A stretch of DNA of 64,000 nt, taken from the NCBI GenBank assembly GCA_021371965.1, contig JAJFVE010000157.1, positions 12,546-76,545 of the forward strand. Direction: 5' to 3'. The position numbers were made by a program, and so were the translations under genes. This stretch comes from Planctomycetaceae bacterium (GTDB lineage: Bacteria; Planctomycetota; Phycisphaerae; SM23-33). Position 1 is the first letter of the stretch, and the number at the start of each line of letters is the position of its first letter. The notes beneath the pieces were generated by a model. That model made no database searches. It was not told the origin of the DNA and saw only the letters and a program-made list of their open reading frames with translations. Of this stretch, positions 1-8,303 are shown in pieces.

Positions 1-27
1 CCGTGATACCTGTCTTGCATATCGTGC

Positions 28-3000
28 CTACTCGACGCGGGTTGTCATCAGGATCGTGGGCTGGTCGGTGGGCAGTTTGCAGTTGCTGCGGTCGATGATC
101 GCCACGAAGTACTTCGTTCCCAGCGTTCCGGCGCTGCCCAGTTGAACCCGCATGTAGACGGCGTAGACGTCGCTGTTGACGGTGACGCAGTTGCTCACGG
201 AGTTCCACAGGGCGTTCTGAGCTTCGTAGTAGCCCAGTCCCGTCGTGGCGCCCAGGACCTTGGTGCGGGCGTAGTCGACGATATCCGCCGCCACGGCCCC
301 GGGCGTGGTGTACGGCGTCGTGCCCCGCTTGGCGATAATGGCGTCAGCGATGGCCGCCACATGCTTGGCGCGGTTGTTGTTCCATTCCGCCACGTCGGTG
401 GTGCCCATCTTCAATGTCAGCGGGAAGGGCAGTTGCGTGAGCACCTTCTTGTCGGCCGTGTTGATGTTGATCAGGCCGTACAGAACGCCGTTGGCGACGG
501 TGTCGTGCGTCGGGAGCATCTGCAGCAGCTCGGGAACGACGCAGGCAAAGTTGATGTTGGGATAGTCTTTCGTCCATGCCGCGGGGGCGTCGCCCTTGTA
601 GTCGAGCTTGCCGCGGGTCTGCGAGCTGGCCTTGGCCAGCAACTGGTGGGGCAGGTCCTTGTACTCGGTCACGGCGGTCTCGGCCTCGGGACCGACGATG
701 AAGCGGGCAATCACGTCGCCCAGCGTCGCCGGGAAGGTCTCGCCCTTGCGGATAAAGAAGCCCTGAGAGACCGGCGAGCTGTTGATGCTTTCGGCAGTAA
801 TGCCATTATCCGCCGCCTGGCCCAGCGAATGGGAACCTTTCTTGTCCATGGCCGCCACGAGCGCGCGGCCGCGCCCTCCGAAATTGGCCGCCCAACTGTC
901 GTCGCGCTGTCCCACCAGCGGCGTGGGCGTTTCGGCATCGGTCTGTGGGGCGCTGCCGGTGTAGCCGATATCCGCGCCGGTGACGCTGTCGACGGGGATC
1001 ACATACGACGCGCCGTCAGTGACGATGCGATAGACCTTGATGGCGCCGCCGGAGGCGTTGGCCTGGGCAAAGTCCAGCAGGCTGGTCGTGCCCGTGCCGA
1101 TGCGATACCAGTTGGCCCCCGGCGCCACGTTGAACAACGCCGCGTCGCTGGCCGCGGCAGGCTGAGTGCGGTTGGCCTTGTTCTTGCCGCCGAAACTGTA
1201 GAGCACCATCTTGGCCCCCGCGGCCAGGTTGACCGGACAGCCGCTGATGGTGCTGAACCGAACCTCGTTGGCCGTGCCGCTGGAGAAGGCGTAATTGCTC
1301 AGCGAGATGCTCTGGGTCGTCGGGTTCATCACCTCGATGGCGAAGGCCCAACCCTGATCCGCCGCGCCCGGGCCGCTCTCAGGATACGTCTTGGCAAAGG
1401 CCTCAGTGATGGCCAACTGCGGCACCACCCCAAATGCCTTGCCCACGTGAAACGCGTGCGTCAACGGGTCAAGGTTCGACAGGTATGCCCAAAGGTTGGC
1501 CACAAAGTGATCGACAGGGCCAGTGTCGGCTTCCCCGCCTCCGCCCGTGGTCTCGACTTCCTTGCACGTGAACTGAATGGCGTCAGCCACGACGAAGCCT
1601 ACGGTGCCCGCAGTCCTCATCTTGACAGTTGCTGTGGAATTCTTCGTGAAACGGTATTGTCCTATTGGCTCGAATACACCTGGATTGGTGGTCTGGTTCA
1701 ATGTGACGGTGGTCGAGCCGTCGGCATGCTCAATATCGATGGGGGTTGTTGCGCTCTTTCCGGAATCGGCCGCAGCTTTGTAGATGGCAATTTCATATTT
1801 CCCGGAAACAGGAATGATGCAGGAGTATTCCGCGATCTTGGTGCCTTTACCGGTATTTCCATCATGATGGTAGTTGGCACCATACCTGACAGCACTTGAA
1901 CTCGATACCGTCCAAGCTCCGGTGAAGACGGCGGCTGGATTATCTATGACCCACGGATCGGGGGGTGTTGGAGGCGGTGGTGGGACTTTCTTGAGAACAA
2001 ATTGTACGGCATCCGCTACAACATATGCAGTTGTCCCGGCTGTATTCAATCTCACTACCCCTGTGCTTCCTGCCTCAAAGACAAACTGCCCCAGCGCCTC
2101 CCATGTTCCAGCGTTGGTCGTCTGGTTAAGAGTAACCGCCGCAGTTCCTTTTGAATGAACAATTTCAACAGGAGTATTTGAGGATTTTCCTGAATCAGCA
2201 GCGGCTTTGTATACGCTGACTTCGTATTTGCCTTTTGTCGTTATGGGGAAAGCATAGCTCGCGCTTTTCGTGCCCTTTCCAGTATTACCGTCATGACGAT
2301 AGTCTGCCCCATATTTGACAGGGTTTGATGTGGATACAGTCCAAGTCCCCGCAAAAGTGACCCCTGCGTCGGAATTGTCCACTATGATGGGTGATGTACC
2401 GGCGGGCGGGTCAACCCAGTCGCTTTCGTCTTCGTCGCCACCCCCGGTGCCCCCCGCCGCACTGAGGGCTTTCTTGAGTTGCTCATAGAACCAAGTCCGC
2501 GTGGCATCATCATCCAGCAGCGCCCGGTTGAGCACCATGGCGCTCTGGTCGGCGTTCCAGTTGTACAATTGCAGCTGTTTCTTGATCGCGGCCGTCGGAT
2601 GACGCAGGAGCGATCGCGAACGCGACGCGGTGGTCAAGTAGCCGGCCTTGGAGAACGTGTGCAGCACGTTGTAGAGCCGCCCGACATTAGCGCCGGAACA
2701 GTAGCCCTGCCACCGCAACTGCAGTTCGTCGTCGATGGTGTAGAGGCTGTAAGGGCTCGATGCCGGCAGGCCCCCAGCCTTGAGGGCGGCGCCGATGCTG
2801 TAGGAGGGCAGGTCCTGCCCCGCCGACCCGCAACGGGCGGAATGCACGGCGGCATAGTACGGACGCAGATCGGCGTTGAGAAACTCCTTGAGGTAGATCT
2901 CCGCCGGCGTGCTGGGCGACAGGGCCAGGCCCACTTCGCCGCTGGTGTTGACGTTCAGCATGCGTGACAGGTCAACGACGCTGACGGCGACGTAGATCTG

Positions 3001-3438
3001 CACGCCGTTTTCGTTGTACATGTTGGGTATGGGAACCAGCGCGGCATCGGCGATCAGATCCCCGTCGGTGTCAACCTTGGTATATCCGTCATAGGTTCCC
3101 TGGGCGATGTTGTAGACGGCCTTGAGCGGCTGCTTGAGCACGTCGCTCGTGGCGGTATCGGCAGGCCAGCCCAGATATTCGTCGTCGGTGACCGATCCCT
3201 TGGCCAGACTGTATGGCCCCAGCGCGTCGAGATAGAGATCCTTCTTGAGAAGTTGTGCAACTTCAGCGGCAATTCCTGACGGGGCTTCGTTGAGCGGCGA
3301 AGCGGCGATGACATTGCTGGCCACCTTGCGATGGGTGGAGGCGATGATCAGAAAGGTGCTTCCGAGCATCGCCAGAATGGTCAACAACCCAACCACCATC
3401 AGCAGTGCCGAGCCGTTATTCTTTACACTTTTTTTCAT
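28..3438 (-). CDS. GspK-like minor pseudopilin with two inserted golvesin/Xly-type domains
   Basis: 1136 aa from the ATG at 3438, chosen over an upstream in-frame start because AGGAAGG lies just before it and the next residues (MKKSVKNNGSALLMVVGLL) form a type IV pilin-like N-terminal helix. The C-terminal part has a GspK-like helix-hairpin-helix signature, GLININTADKKVL (about residue 990), as in the minor pseudopilin that caps type II secretion or pilus fibres. Two homologous domains of about 135 aa (about residues 345-483 and 494-628), joined by a proline linker PPPPPTPP, share YGA.Y.HDGNTGKGTK, KAAADSGKS and VVADA.QF; this resembles the golvesin/xanthan-lyase carbohydrate-binding-like fold. 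A lamin-tail-like stretch (AIEVMNPTTQSISLSNY) follows. The protein is far longer than usual GspK (about 300-350 aa). Divergent from two prepilin genes. Family call fairly sure; role in secretion or adhesion inferred. Confidence 0.72.
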   Translation of the reverse strand: MKKSVKNNGSALLMVVGLLTILAMLGSTFLIIASTHRKVASNVIAASPLNEAPSGIAAEVAQLLKKDLYLDALGPYSLAKGSVTDDEYLGWPADTATSDVLKQPLKAVYNIAQGTYDGYTKVDTDGDLIADAALVPIPNMYNENGVQIYVAVSVVDLSRMLNVNTSGEVGLALSPSTPAEIYLKEFLNADLRPYYAAVHSARCGSAGQDLPSYSIGAALKAGGLPASSPYSLYTIDDELQLRWQGYCSGANVGRLYNVLHTFSKAGYLTTASRSRSLLRHPTAAIKKQLQLYNWNADQSAMVLNRALLDDDATRTWFYEQLKKALSAAGGTGGGDEDESDWVDPPAGTSPIIVDNSDAGVTFAGTWTVSTSNPVKYGADYRHDGNTGKGTKSASYAFPITTKGKYEVSVYKAAADSGKSSNTPVEIVHSKGTAAVTLNQTTNAGTWEALGQFVFEAGSTGVVRLNTAGTTAYVVADAVQFVLKKVPPPPPTPPDPWVIDNPAAVFTGAWTVSSSSAVRYGANYHHDGNTGKGTKIAEYSCIIPVSGKYEIAIYKAAADSGKSATTPIDIEHADGSTTVTLNQTTNPGVFEPIGQYRFTKNSTATVKMRTAGTVGFVVADAIQFTCKEVETTGGGGEADTGPVDHFVANLWAYLSNLDPLTHAFHVGKAFGVVPQLAITEAFAKTYPESGPGAADQGWAFAIEVMNPTTQSISLSNYAFSSGTANEVRFSTISGCPVNLAAGAKMVLYSFGGKNKANRTQPAAASDAALFNVAPGANWYRIGTGTTSLLDFAQANASGGAIKVYRIVTDGASYVIPVDSVTGADIGYTGSAPQTDAETPTPLVGQRDDSWAANFGGRGRALVAAMDKKGSHSLGQAADNGITAESINSSPVSQGFFIRKGETFPATLGDVIARFIVGPEAETAVTEYKDLPHQLLAKASSQTRGKLDYKGDAPAAWTKDYPNINFACVVPELLQMLPTHDTVANGVLYGLININTADKKVLTQLPFPLTLKMGTTDVAEWNNNRAKHVAAIADAIIAKRGTTPYTTPGAVAADIVDYARTKVLGATTGLGYYEAQNALWNSVSNCVTVNSDVYAVYMRVQLGSAGTLGTKYFVAIIDRSNCKLPTDQPTILMTTRVE

Positions 3439-3619
3439 GGCAAAAGCCTTCCTTTCAATCCTTTTTCGGCAGGACACTTGGTTTTTGAGACATCTCGGTC
3501 CCAAAAAGACAACCGCCGACGCTCGCTAACCCCAGCTCGCTCGTTATCGGGCAGGTTGGAATGCTCATGGGTCTGCTCCATCCAGCGTCTTGGAGGGCTT
3601 TCGGGGGCGCTGGGCGTGC

Positions 3620-3653
3620 GCCTTCGGGAGTCCCTCCCGCCCCGAAGGCTTTT
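3620..3653 (+). terminator. Terminator-like hairpin with T-run
   Basis: A perfect 9-bp stem, GCCTTCGGG at 3620-3628 and CCCGAAGGC at 3641-3649, with a 12-nt loop, is followed by TTTT. It reads as a rho-independent terminator on the plus strand, yet no plus-strand gene ends before it: it lies between two divergent genes. It could be a leader attenuator for the prepilin transcript or end an unrecognised small RNA. Confidence 0.4.
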
Positions 3654-3710
3654 GCTGACGCCATATTGTACGGCCGGGAGGCATTGTCAAGCAAGGGAGT
3701 TCAAGACATT

Positions 3711-3892
3711 GAACGCAAAGATCGCAAAGGGCGCAAAGGTTTTGGAGTGGGACGGACAACTCCGCACAGCAATGGTGACGGCGGCCGACGAAATGGTGCA
3801 TAACGGGTCACTCCGGTCGCGGCCGAGCCAATAGAAAAAGTCTGGCGTTATTCCCTTCAGACACCTTTGCGTCCTTTGCGATCTTTGCGGTT
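3711..3892. repeat. Inverted pair of 9-nt-period GCAAAG repeats
   Basis: The left arm (3711-3741) is three GCAAAG words at 9-nt spacing (GCAAAGATCGCAAAGGGCGC). The right arm (3861-3892) is the near-perfect reverse complement (TTTGCGTCCTTTGCGATCTT). About 120 nt of unrelated sequence separates them. Same word as 53408-53515. Confidence 0.85.
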
Positions 3893-4010
3893 GATCATGA
3901 ATGAAATATTCGGGCGACGCACGGGTGTTCACGTTACAATAGTACCGGACGGGGCCACACGCAGGAGCCTGCCAGGATTGAATGCGAAGCAGTAACAGGA
4001 GACGGCCATT

Positions 4011-4823
4011 ATGAACCGCCGCTTTGCCTTTACCCTCGTCGAGTTGATGATCGTGATAGCCATCATCGCCATCCTGGTGACGATCCTGGTCCCGGTGATC
4101 GCCAACTCGCTGGAGACCGCCAACAAGACCAAGTGCGCCTCCAATCTCAAGGTGATCGGCAATGCCCTGCACGCCTTCGCCCACGACAACAATGCCCGCT
4201 TCCCGTCCATCGAATCCACGGCCGCGGGCAACGCCTACGGGCGAATCGGCTACAACAATAACGATCCGACGACGCTTGAGGTGGCCGACGCCACGCGGCC
4301 GCTGTTTATGTTGATGGCCTTGCCCAACGGAGCGACTGCCCGCACGGTTGGCTACGCCGCGCCGGCGGCATTCGTCTGTCCCAGCGTCAGCGGGGCCAGG
4401 ACCGATCCGATAGCACTGGCCAACCAGGTCGGTTTCACTTCCGACAAGAACATCTCGTATTCGTACCAGCACCAGATCAAGGTCGTCACGACCGGGTTCC
4501 GGCTTGGATTGCTGACGGGCAAGGACAAGGTGGTCCTGGCCGACAGGAGTCCGCTGACCGAGCATCGCGGGGTTACCGGCACGGCCGGCGGATCGACCTG
4601 GTACGCGATGGAGGCCACGACGGCCAGCCACGGCGCCAATTCCACCAATCACCGGGGCGTGGGGCAGAATGTGCTGCGAGCGAATAACACGGTGGCCTGG
4701 ACAAGTTCGGTTGCCATAGGTCCGGACAACGACACGATCTGGGACCCTTCCAACAAGCTGACCGGGTCGCTGAGCGTAACGGAATTGCCCCAGAGCACGG
4801 ATGATATATTCCTGGTGCCTTGA
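4011..4823 (+). CDS. Prepilin-type N-methylation protein (major-pseudopilin-like)
   Basis: 270 aa. The start MNRRFAFTLVELMIVIAIIA is a classic class III prepilin leader: short basic leader, cleavage before FTLVE, Glu+5, then a hydrophobic helix. The globular part follows KCASNLKVIGNALHAFAHDN, as in the GspG/DUF1559-like pseudopilins abundant in Planctomycetota. A paralog follows directly at 4844; both share YAAPAAFVCPSV, NHR/KSVGQNVL and the C-terminal DDIFLVP. GAG/AGGAG-like purines precede the ATG. Expected to be cleaved and methylated by a PilD-type peptidase (not in the window) and assembled in a periplasmic fibre. Function beyond the fold is unknown. Confidence 0.8.
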   Translation: MNRRFAFTLVELMIVIAIIAILVTILVPVIANSLETANKTKCASNLKVIGNALHAFAHDNNARFPSIESTAAGNAYGRIGYNNNDPTTLEVADATRPLFMLMALPNGATARTVGYAAPAAFVCPSVSGARTDPIALANQVGFTSDKNISYSYQHQIKVVTTGFRLGLLTGKDKVVLADRSPLTEHRGVTGTAGGSTWYAMEATTASHGANSTNHRGVGQNVLRANNTVAWTSSVAIGPDNDTIWDPSNKLTGSLSVTELPQSTDDIFLVP

Positions 4824-4843
4824 GCCTGAAAGCGAGGCTAGAG

Positions 4844-5641
4844 ATGAGACGTCGGGCGATTACGCTGATCGAACTGCTGGTGGTCATCGCTATCCTGGCG
4901 ATCCTGGTTGCCATCCTGGTGCCGGTCTTTATCGGCGTAATAGAGTCCAGCCGCCGGGCCAAGTGTACGTCAAACCTCAAGAACATTGGAAAAGGCGTAC
5001 ATGAGTCCGCCGCGGATAACGGCCAGGCGATTCCCGGTTTTGATTCCGCAACCACCCAATGGCGGCGAATAGGGCACTACAACAATACTCCGACATCACT
5101 TAACATGGACGACGGAACGCGTCCCCTGTTCATGTTGATGTACATTCCCAGCGGCGCGACGGCAAAAGCGGTTAATTATGCCGCGCCAGCGGCTTTCGTC
5201 TGTCCGTCGGTTACGACAGCCAAGCCCGATCCGATCGGCTATTCCACGCAGGTGGGTTTCACCTCGCCTTTCAACATCAGTTATTCTGTTCAGCACCAGA
5301 TCCGCGTCAGCGTGACGGGGCGGCTGACGCTGACGGGCGTTCCGCAGCGGCCGATTTGCGCCGACAAGAATCCATTGATGTTCTATGGAGGGGGGACATC
5401 CACAGCGGGCGGCACCACGTTCTATGGAATGGACCCGACGACAGCGGCCCATACCGCCAATTCGGTCAACCATAAGAGCGTAGGGCAAAATGTGCTGCTG
5501 CTGGATGCCTCGGTCTCTTGGAGAACTACCCCTGTGATTCCCGGCGGTACAGACAATATGTGGGACCCCAGAGGCCAAGTCTCCGCGCTGGTCGGCAGCG
5601 AGCTGCCCGTCGACGCCGATGACGTGTTTCTGGTTCCCTGA
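4844..5641 (+). CDS. Prepilin-type N-methylation protein, tandem paralog
   Basis: 265 aa from ATG 4844 (GAGG just upstream). A TTG at 4820 overlapping the previous stop would add eight residues, but the ATG puts the leader MRRRAITLIELLVVIAILAI in the normal place. Cleavage is expected before ITLIE, so the +1 residue is Ile rather than the usual Phe. The body aligns with the previous gene along its length (TRPLFMLM, YAAPAAFVCPSV, QVGFTS, NISYS.QHQI, VGQNVL, DDVFLVP), showing a tandem duplication. The spacing of 20 nt suggests co-transcription. Likely a pseudopilin subunit; partner specificity unknown. Confidence 0.8.
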   Translation: MRRRAITLIELLVVIAILAILVAILVPVFIGVIESSRRAKCTSNLKNIGKGVHESAADNGQAIPGFDSATTQWRRIGHYNNTPTSLNMDDGTRPLFMLMYIPSGATAKAVNYAAPAAFVCPSVTTAKPDPIGYSTQVGFTSPFNISYSVQHQIRVSVTGRLTLTGVPQRPICADKNPLMFYGGGTSTAGGTTFYGMDPTTAAHTANSVNHKSVGQNVLLLDASVSWRTTPVIPGGTDNMWDPRGQVSALVGSELPVDADDVFLVP

Positions 5642-5671
5642 CCCTGCGACGACCGCGACGACCACTCATTC

Positions 5672-6985
5672 TTGATTTCAAATCTTTCAACGGTTATGTT
5701 GAATGCAATGAGATCCCATAATGCGATCATCGTTATCCTCGTTCTTCTGGGCGAGGTTCTCCTGGTGGTGATGGCTTGGCGCTCGCCATGGATCATCGCA
5801 CTGACAGTTTTTCTCCAACTATTCTTCTTCTGGGCGGGAACGAAATCCACTTCCATCGCAAAACTCTTGCGACGATTTCACGAGCCAAGTTTTCCTTGGA
5901 ATGAACTGACCCCCCCGTACGTTGCCAGAGTGCAGGCTTTTGCGAAAACCCTTCTTGAAGACCCATCTATTGAGGCAACTGAATTCGGTTTCAGGGGTGC
6001 CTCATTCCGAAGAGCTGGCGCCAATTCCGCCGCCGTAAACGGGTGGGAGAACGCGTGCCTGCTCAATGGATATCGAACGGCGCTGCGTTACGCTCCCCAA
6101 GATAATGATATCGAGATCATCGAGCGTTTTTGCGGGCGGATCATAGACCCCAAGGGCCGGTTCAAGACTGATCCGAAGACGGTGGATCAATGCATGATCG
6201 GGGAGGCTCTGCTGGACCTCTTTGAAAAGACTCAAAAAGATGCTTATAGGTCTTCCGTAGCGACGCTGGCGGAAGTCCTTATGAAGGTCCATGCTCGCAC
6301 CAGCAGCGGGACTTTGCCCTATCGAAAGACTTCACCCCAGATAGTCCTTGTCGATGCCATTCCCATGGTGAGCCCATTCCTGGTTCGATATGGGAACATG
6401 TTTCAGTCGTCCGAAGCGGTAGAACTGGGAGTGCATCAGTGCCGCGAGTTCCTGCAGTGCGGGTTGGAGTATGGCACAAATCTGCCTTATCATGGGTATT
6501 ATGTTGGTCGCCCTGGCGGTCTGGGAGCCGTCGCCTGGGGCCGCGGGTGCGGTTGGTTCGCATTGGGCTTGTCTGGCGTGTTGACGTACCTTTCGCCCCA
6601 AACGGAACACCATCAATACCTTTTGGAAGGTTTTCGCAAGGTCGTCCGCTCCATGTGCGATTACCAACTAAAAGGTGGGGGATGGGCTTGGTGCCTTCCG
6701 TTTACGTCACCTCGAGCAGAGACATCGGCTACAGCCACGATTGCCTGCGGGATCCAGCGGGGCATTGATATCGGGGCATTAGACGGTTCTTACGCCGACA
6801 CCGTCCAAGGGGCGATACGCGCATTAGTTGCCGCCACCGATGCGCAAGGTGTAGTCACTGGTGGACACGGGGTTTCGCTGGGTGCCGGAACGCGGCCCCT
6901 GAATGTATGGTTTTCCCGCTGGACTCAAGGATGCACAATGGCTCTTGCCACTATGTTGACGCATTCAGGCGAAGGAGTTCGTTAA
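5672..6985 (+). CDS. GH105/GH88-like glycoside hydrolase with N-terminal membrane anchor
   Basis: 437 aa from TTG 5672; ATG codons at 5696 and 5708 are alternatives and none has a good ribosome site. Residues about 16-50 form two hydrophobic segments (AIIVILVLLGEVLLVV; IIALTVFLQLFFFW). The rest is an alpha/alpha barrel of the unsaturated uronyl hydrolase type (YteR/RhiN), with WGRGCGW, LPYHGYYV and the family signature ETSATATIACGI near the C-terminus. Such enzymes remove the unsaturated uronic acid left by polysaccharide lyases. Membrane anchoring and location at the start of a polysaccharide locus suggest trimming of the exported polymer. Less GC-rich than the genes beyond 11 kb. Confidence 0.7.
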   Translation: MISNLSTVMLNAMRSHNAIIVILVLLGEVLLVVMAWRSPWIIALTVFLQLFFFWAGTKSTSIAKLLRRFHEPSFPWNELTPPYVARVQAFAKTLLEDPSIEATEFGFRGASFRRAGANSAAVNGWENACLLNGYRTALRYAPQDNDIEIIERFCGRIIDPKGRFKTDPKTVDQCMIGEALLDLFEKTQKDAYRSSVATLAEVLMKVHARTSSGTLPYRKTSPQIVLVDAIPMVSPFLVRYGNMFQSSEAVELGVHQCREFLQCGLEYGTNLPYHGYYVGRPGGLGAVAWGRGCGWFALGLSGVLTYLSPQTEHHQYLLEGFRKVVRSMCDYQLKGGGWAWCLPFTSPRAETSATATIACGIQRGIDIGALDGSYADTVQGAIRALVAATDAQGVVTGGHGVSLGAGTRPLNVWFSRWTQGCTMALATMLTHSGEGVR

Positions 6986-6986
6986 T

Positions 6987-8216
6987 ATGACCTTCCATTT
7001 CGCCGCTGCCGGCGACTGTACGGCAAGGCCTCTCTTTCTATTTGTGGGAAACGGCAGTTGCGCCAATCGCGGATGCGAGGCCATACTGCGCGGCACGATG
7101 GCCATTCTCCGGAAGGAATTTGGCGCGTGCACTTTTGTTAATATGGGCCCACTGACTTTACACGCCGCAGACCCGGACCTTAGGCAGCAGATTACCCGCC
7201 GTTTCTCAAAAGAATGGATATTCAGGCAGTTGGGAAAGGTGCTAAAACGCGATTCATGGATTAGATATGGTTCGTTGTTGTCGAATGCGGCCGCTGTATT
7301 TGCTCTCGGCGGCGACAATGTTTCGCTCGATTACGGCCCTGTACTACCCAAAACTAATTTTGATTTGGCTGATGCGGCGGTTAGCGGCGGTAAGCCGTTT
7401 CTGCTGTGGGGAGCCTCAATAGGTCCGTTTGACAAGCAGCCTGACTTTGAAAGAATTGCTGTTCAGAGATTGAAACGATTTACGCGGCTGTGTGTCAGGG
7501 AAAGCTGCACACAGGAGTACTTGGCTTCACGGGGAATTGTCGACAACGTCGTGACGATGTCCGATCCGGCGTTTGTAATGGCCCCGGAACCATGCGAACT
7601 GCCACCAGAGATCGAAAGAATATTGGCTACTGGAGAGGCCATTGGAGTCAACTTATCGAATCTTGTTGCCCGATTTAGAACCTCTGATGTCCGCTGGGAA
7701 GACGTGGCCGGGGCCTGCCTGCAGGAACTTGATAAACGCCTAGGGCGTCCTATTGTTCTTGTACCGCATGTGATGACGCCCAAAGGCAATGACCACGTGT
7801 TTCTTGCCAGCGTGATGAATTTGTTGCGCGACGTCCCTATACGCAACCAGGTCGTGCTCGTTGGTCCGGACTATAGCGCGCCTCAGTATAAATGGATTGT
7901 ATCGCGATTGTCCTTGTTCATCGGTGCCAGGACACATGCGACAATTGCCGCAATCTCATCGTATATTCCGACTATCTCCATCGGCTACAGCATGAAGGCC
8001 AAGGGCATCAATAGAGACGTGTTTGGAGATGTCCGATGGCTTATTCCCGTCGCAGATCTCACGCCTTCTAGGCTGACCGATCTGGCAGACACCGCATTAC
8101 AGAAGGGGGCTTCCATTCGAGCCGGACTTCGAGATGTGATGCCAGGATACATCAACAAGGCGTGGCAAGCGGGTTCTTTGGTACGGGAAGTCATTGATGA
8201 CTGCCATAACCGATAG
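6987..8216 (+). CDS. Polysaccharide pyruvyl transferase family protein
   Basis: 409 aa; ATG 6987 follows the previous stop by one base with AAGGAG at about 6971-6976. It has the PF04230 pattern: an N-terminal GNGSCANRGCEAI loop, GGDNVSLDYGP, WGASIGPFD, VRESCTQEYL, and the C-terminal FIGARTHATIAA.S..PTISIGYS.KAKG. Family members transfer pyruvate ketals from PEP onto exopolysaccharide or cell-wall sugars, making an acidic polymer. The coding sequence is AT-richer than the housekeeping-like genes downstream, as is common for exchanged surface-polysaccharide genes. Acceptor unknown. Confidence 0.8.
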   Translation: MTFHFAAAGDCTARPLFLFVGNGSCANRGCEAILRGTMAILRKEFGACTFVNMGPLTLHAADPDLRQQITRRFSKEWIFRQLGKVLKRDSWIRYGSLLSNAAAVFALGGDNVSLDYGPVLPKTNFDLADAAVSGGKPFLLWGASIGPFDKQPDFERIAVQRLKRFTRLCVRESCTQEYLASRGIVDNVVTMSDPAFVMAPEPCELPPEIERILATGEAIGVNLSNLVARFRTSDVRWEDVAGACLQELDKRLGRPIVLVPHVMTPKGNDHVFLASVMNLLRDVPIRNQVVLVGPDYSAPQYKWIVSRLSLFIGARTHATIAAISSYIPTISIGYSMKAKGINRDVFGDVRWLIPVADLTPSRLTDLADTALQKGASIRAGLRDVMPGYINKAWQAGSLVREVIDDCHNR

Positions 8217-8303
8217 CCCAAATTGCGTCCTGCAATTCCAGAAGGTCGGCTGCGTGACGCGGGTCTGCGTGGCTATGAACGATTTATGGGGCTAGCAGTT
8301 GGC

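Larger units (their letters stand above)
3439..4010. promoter_or_regulatory. Divergent intergenic region between pseudopilin and prepilin genes
   Basis: 572 nt without a supported gene. It must hold the promoters for both divergent transcripts. It contains a terminator-like hairpin (3620-3653) and a long inverted pair of GCAAAG repeats (3711-3892), each listed separately. A possible -10 hexamer TACAAT lies at 3935-3940, about 70 nt before the prepilin start, without a convincing -35. Short open frames here lack recognisable protein features. Confidence 0.5.

Noticed and set aside
142..1899. 585-aa plus-strand open frame
   Set aside because: Lies wholly antisense to the pseudopilin gene; composition is Arg/Val/Gly-rich with no motif, typical of GC-rich shadow frames.
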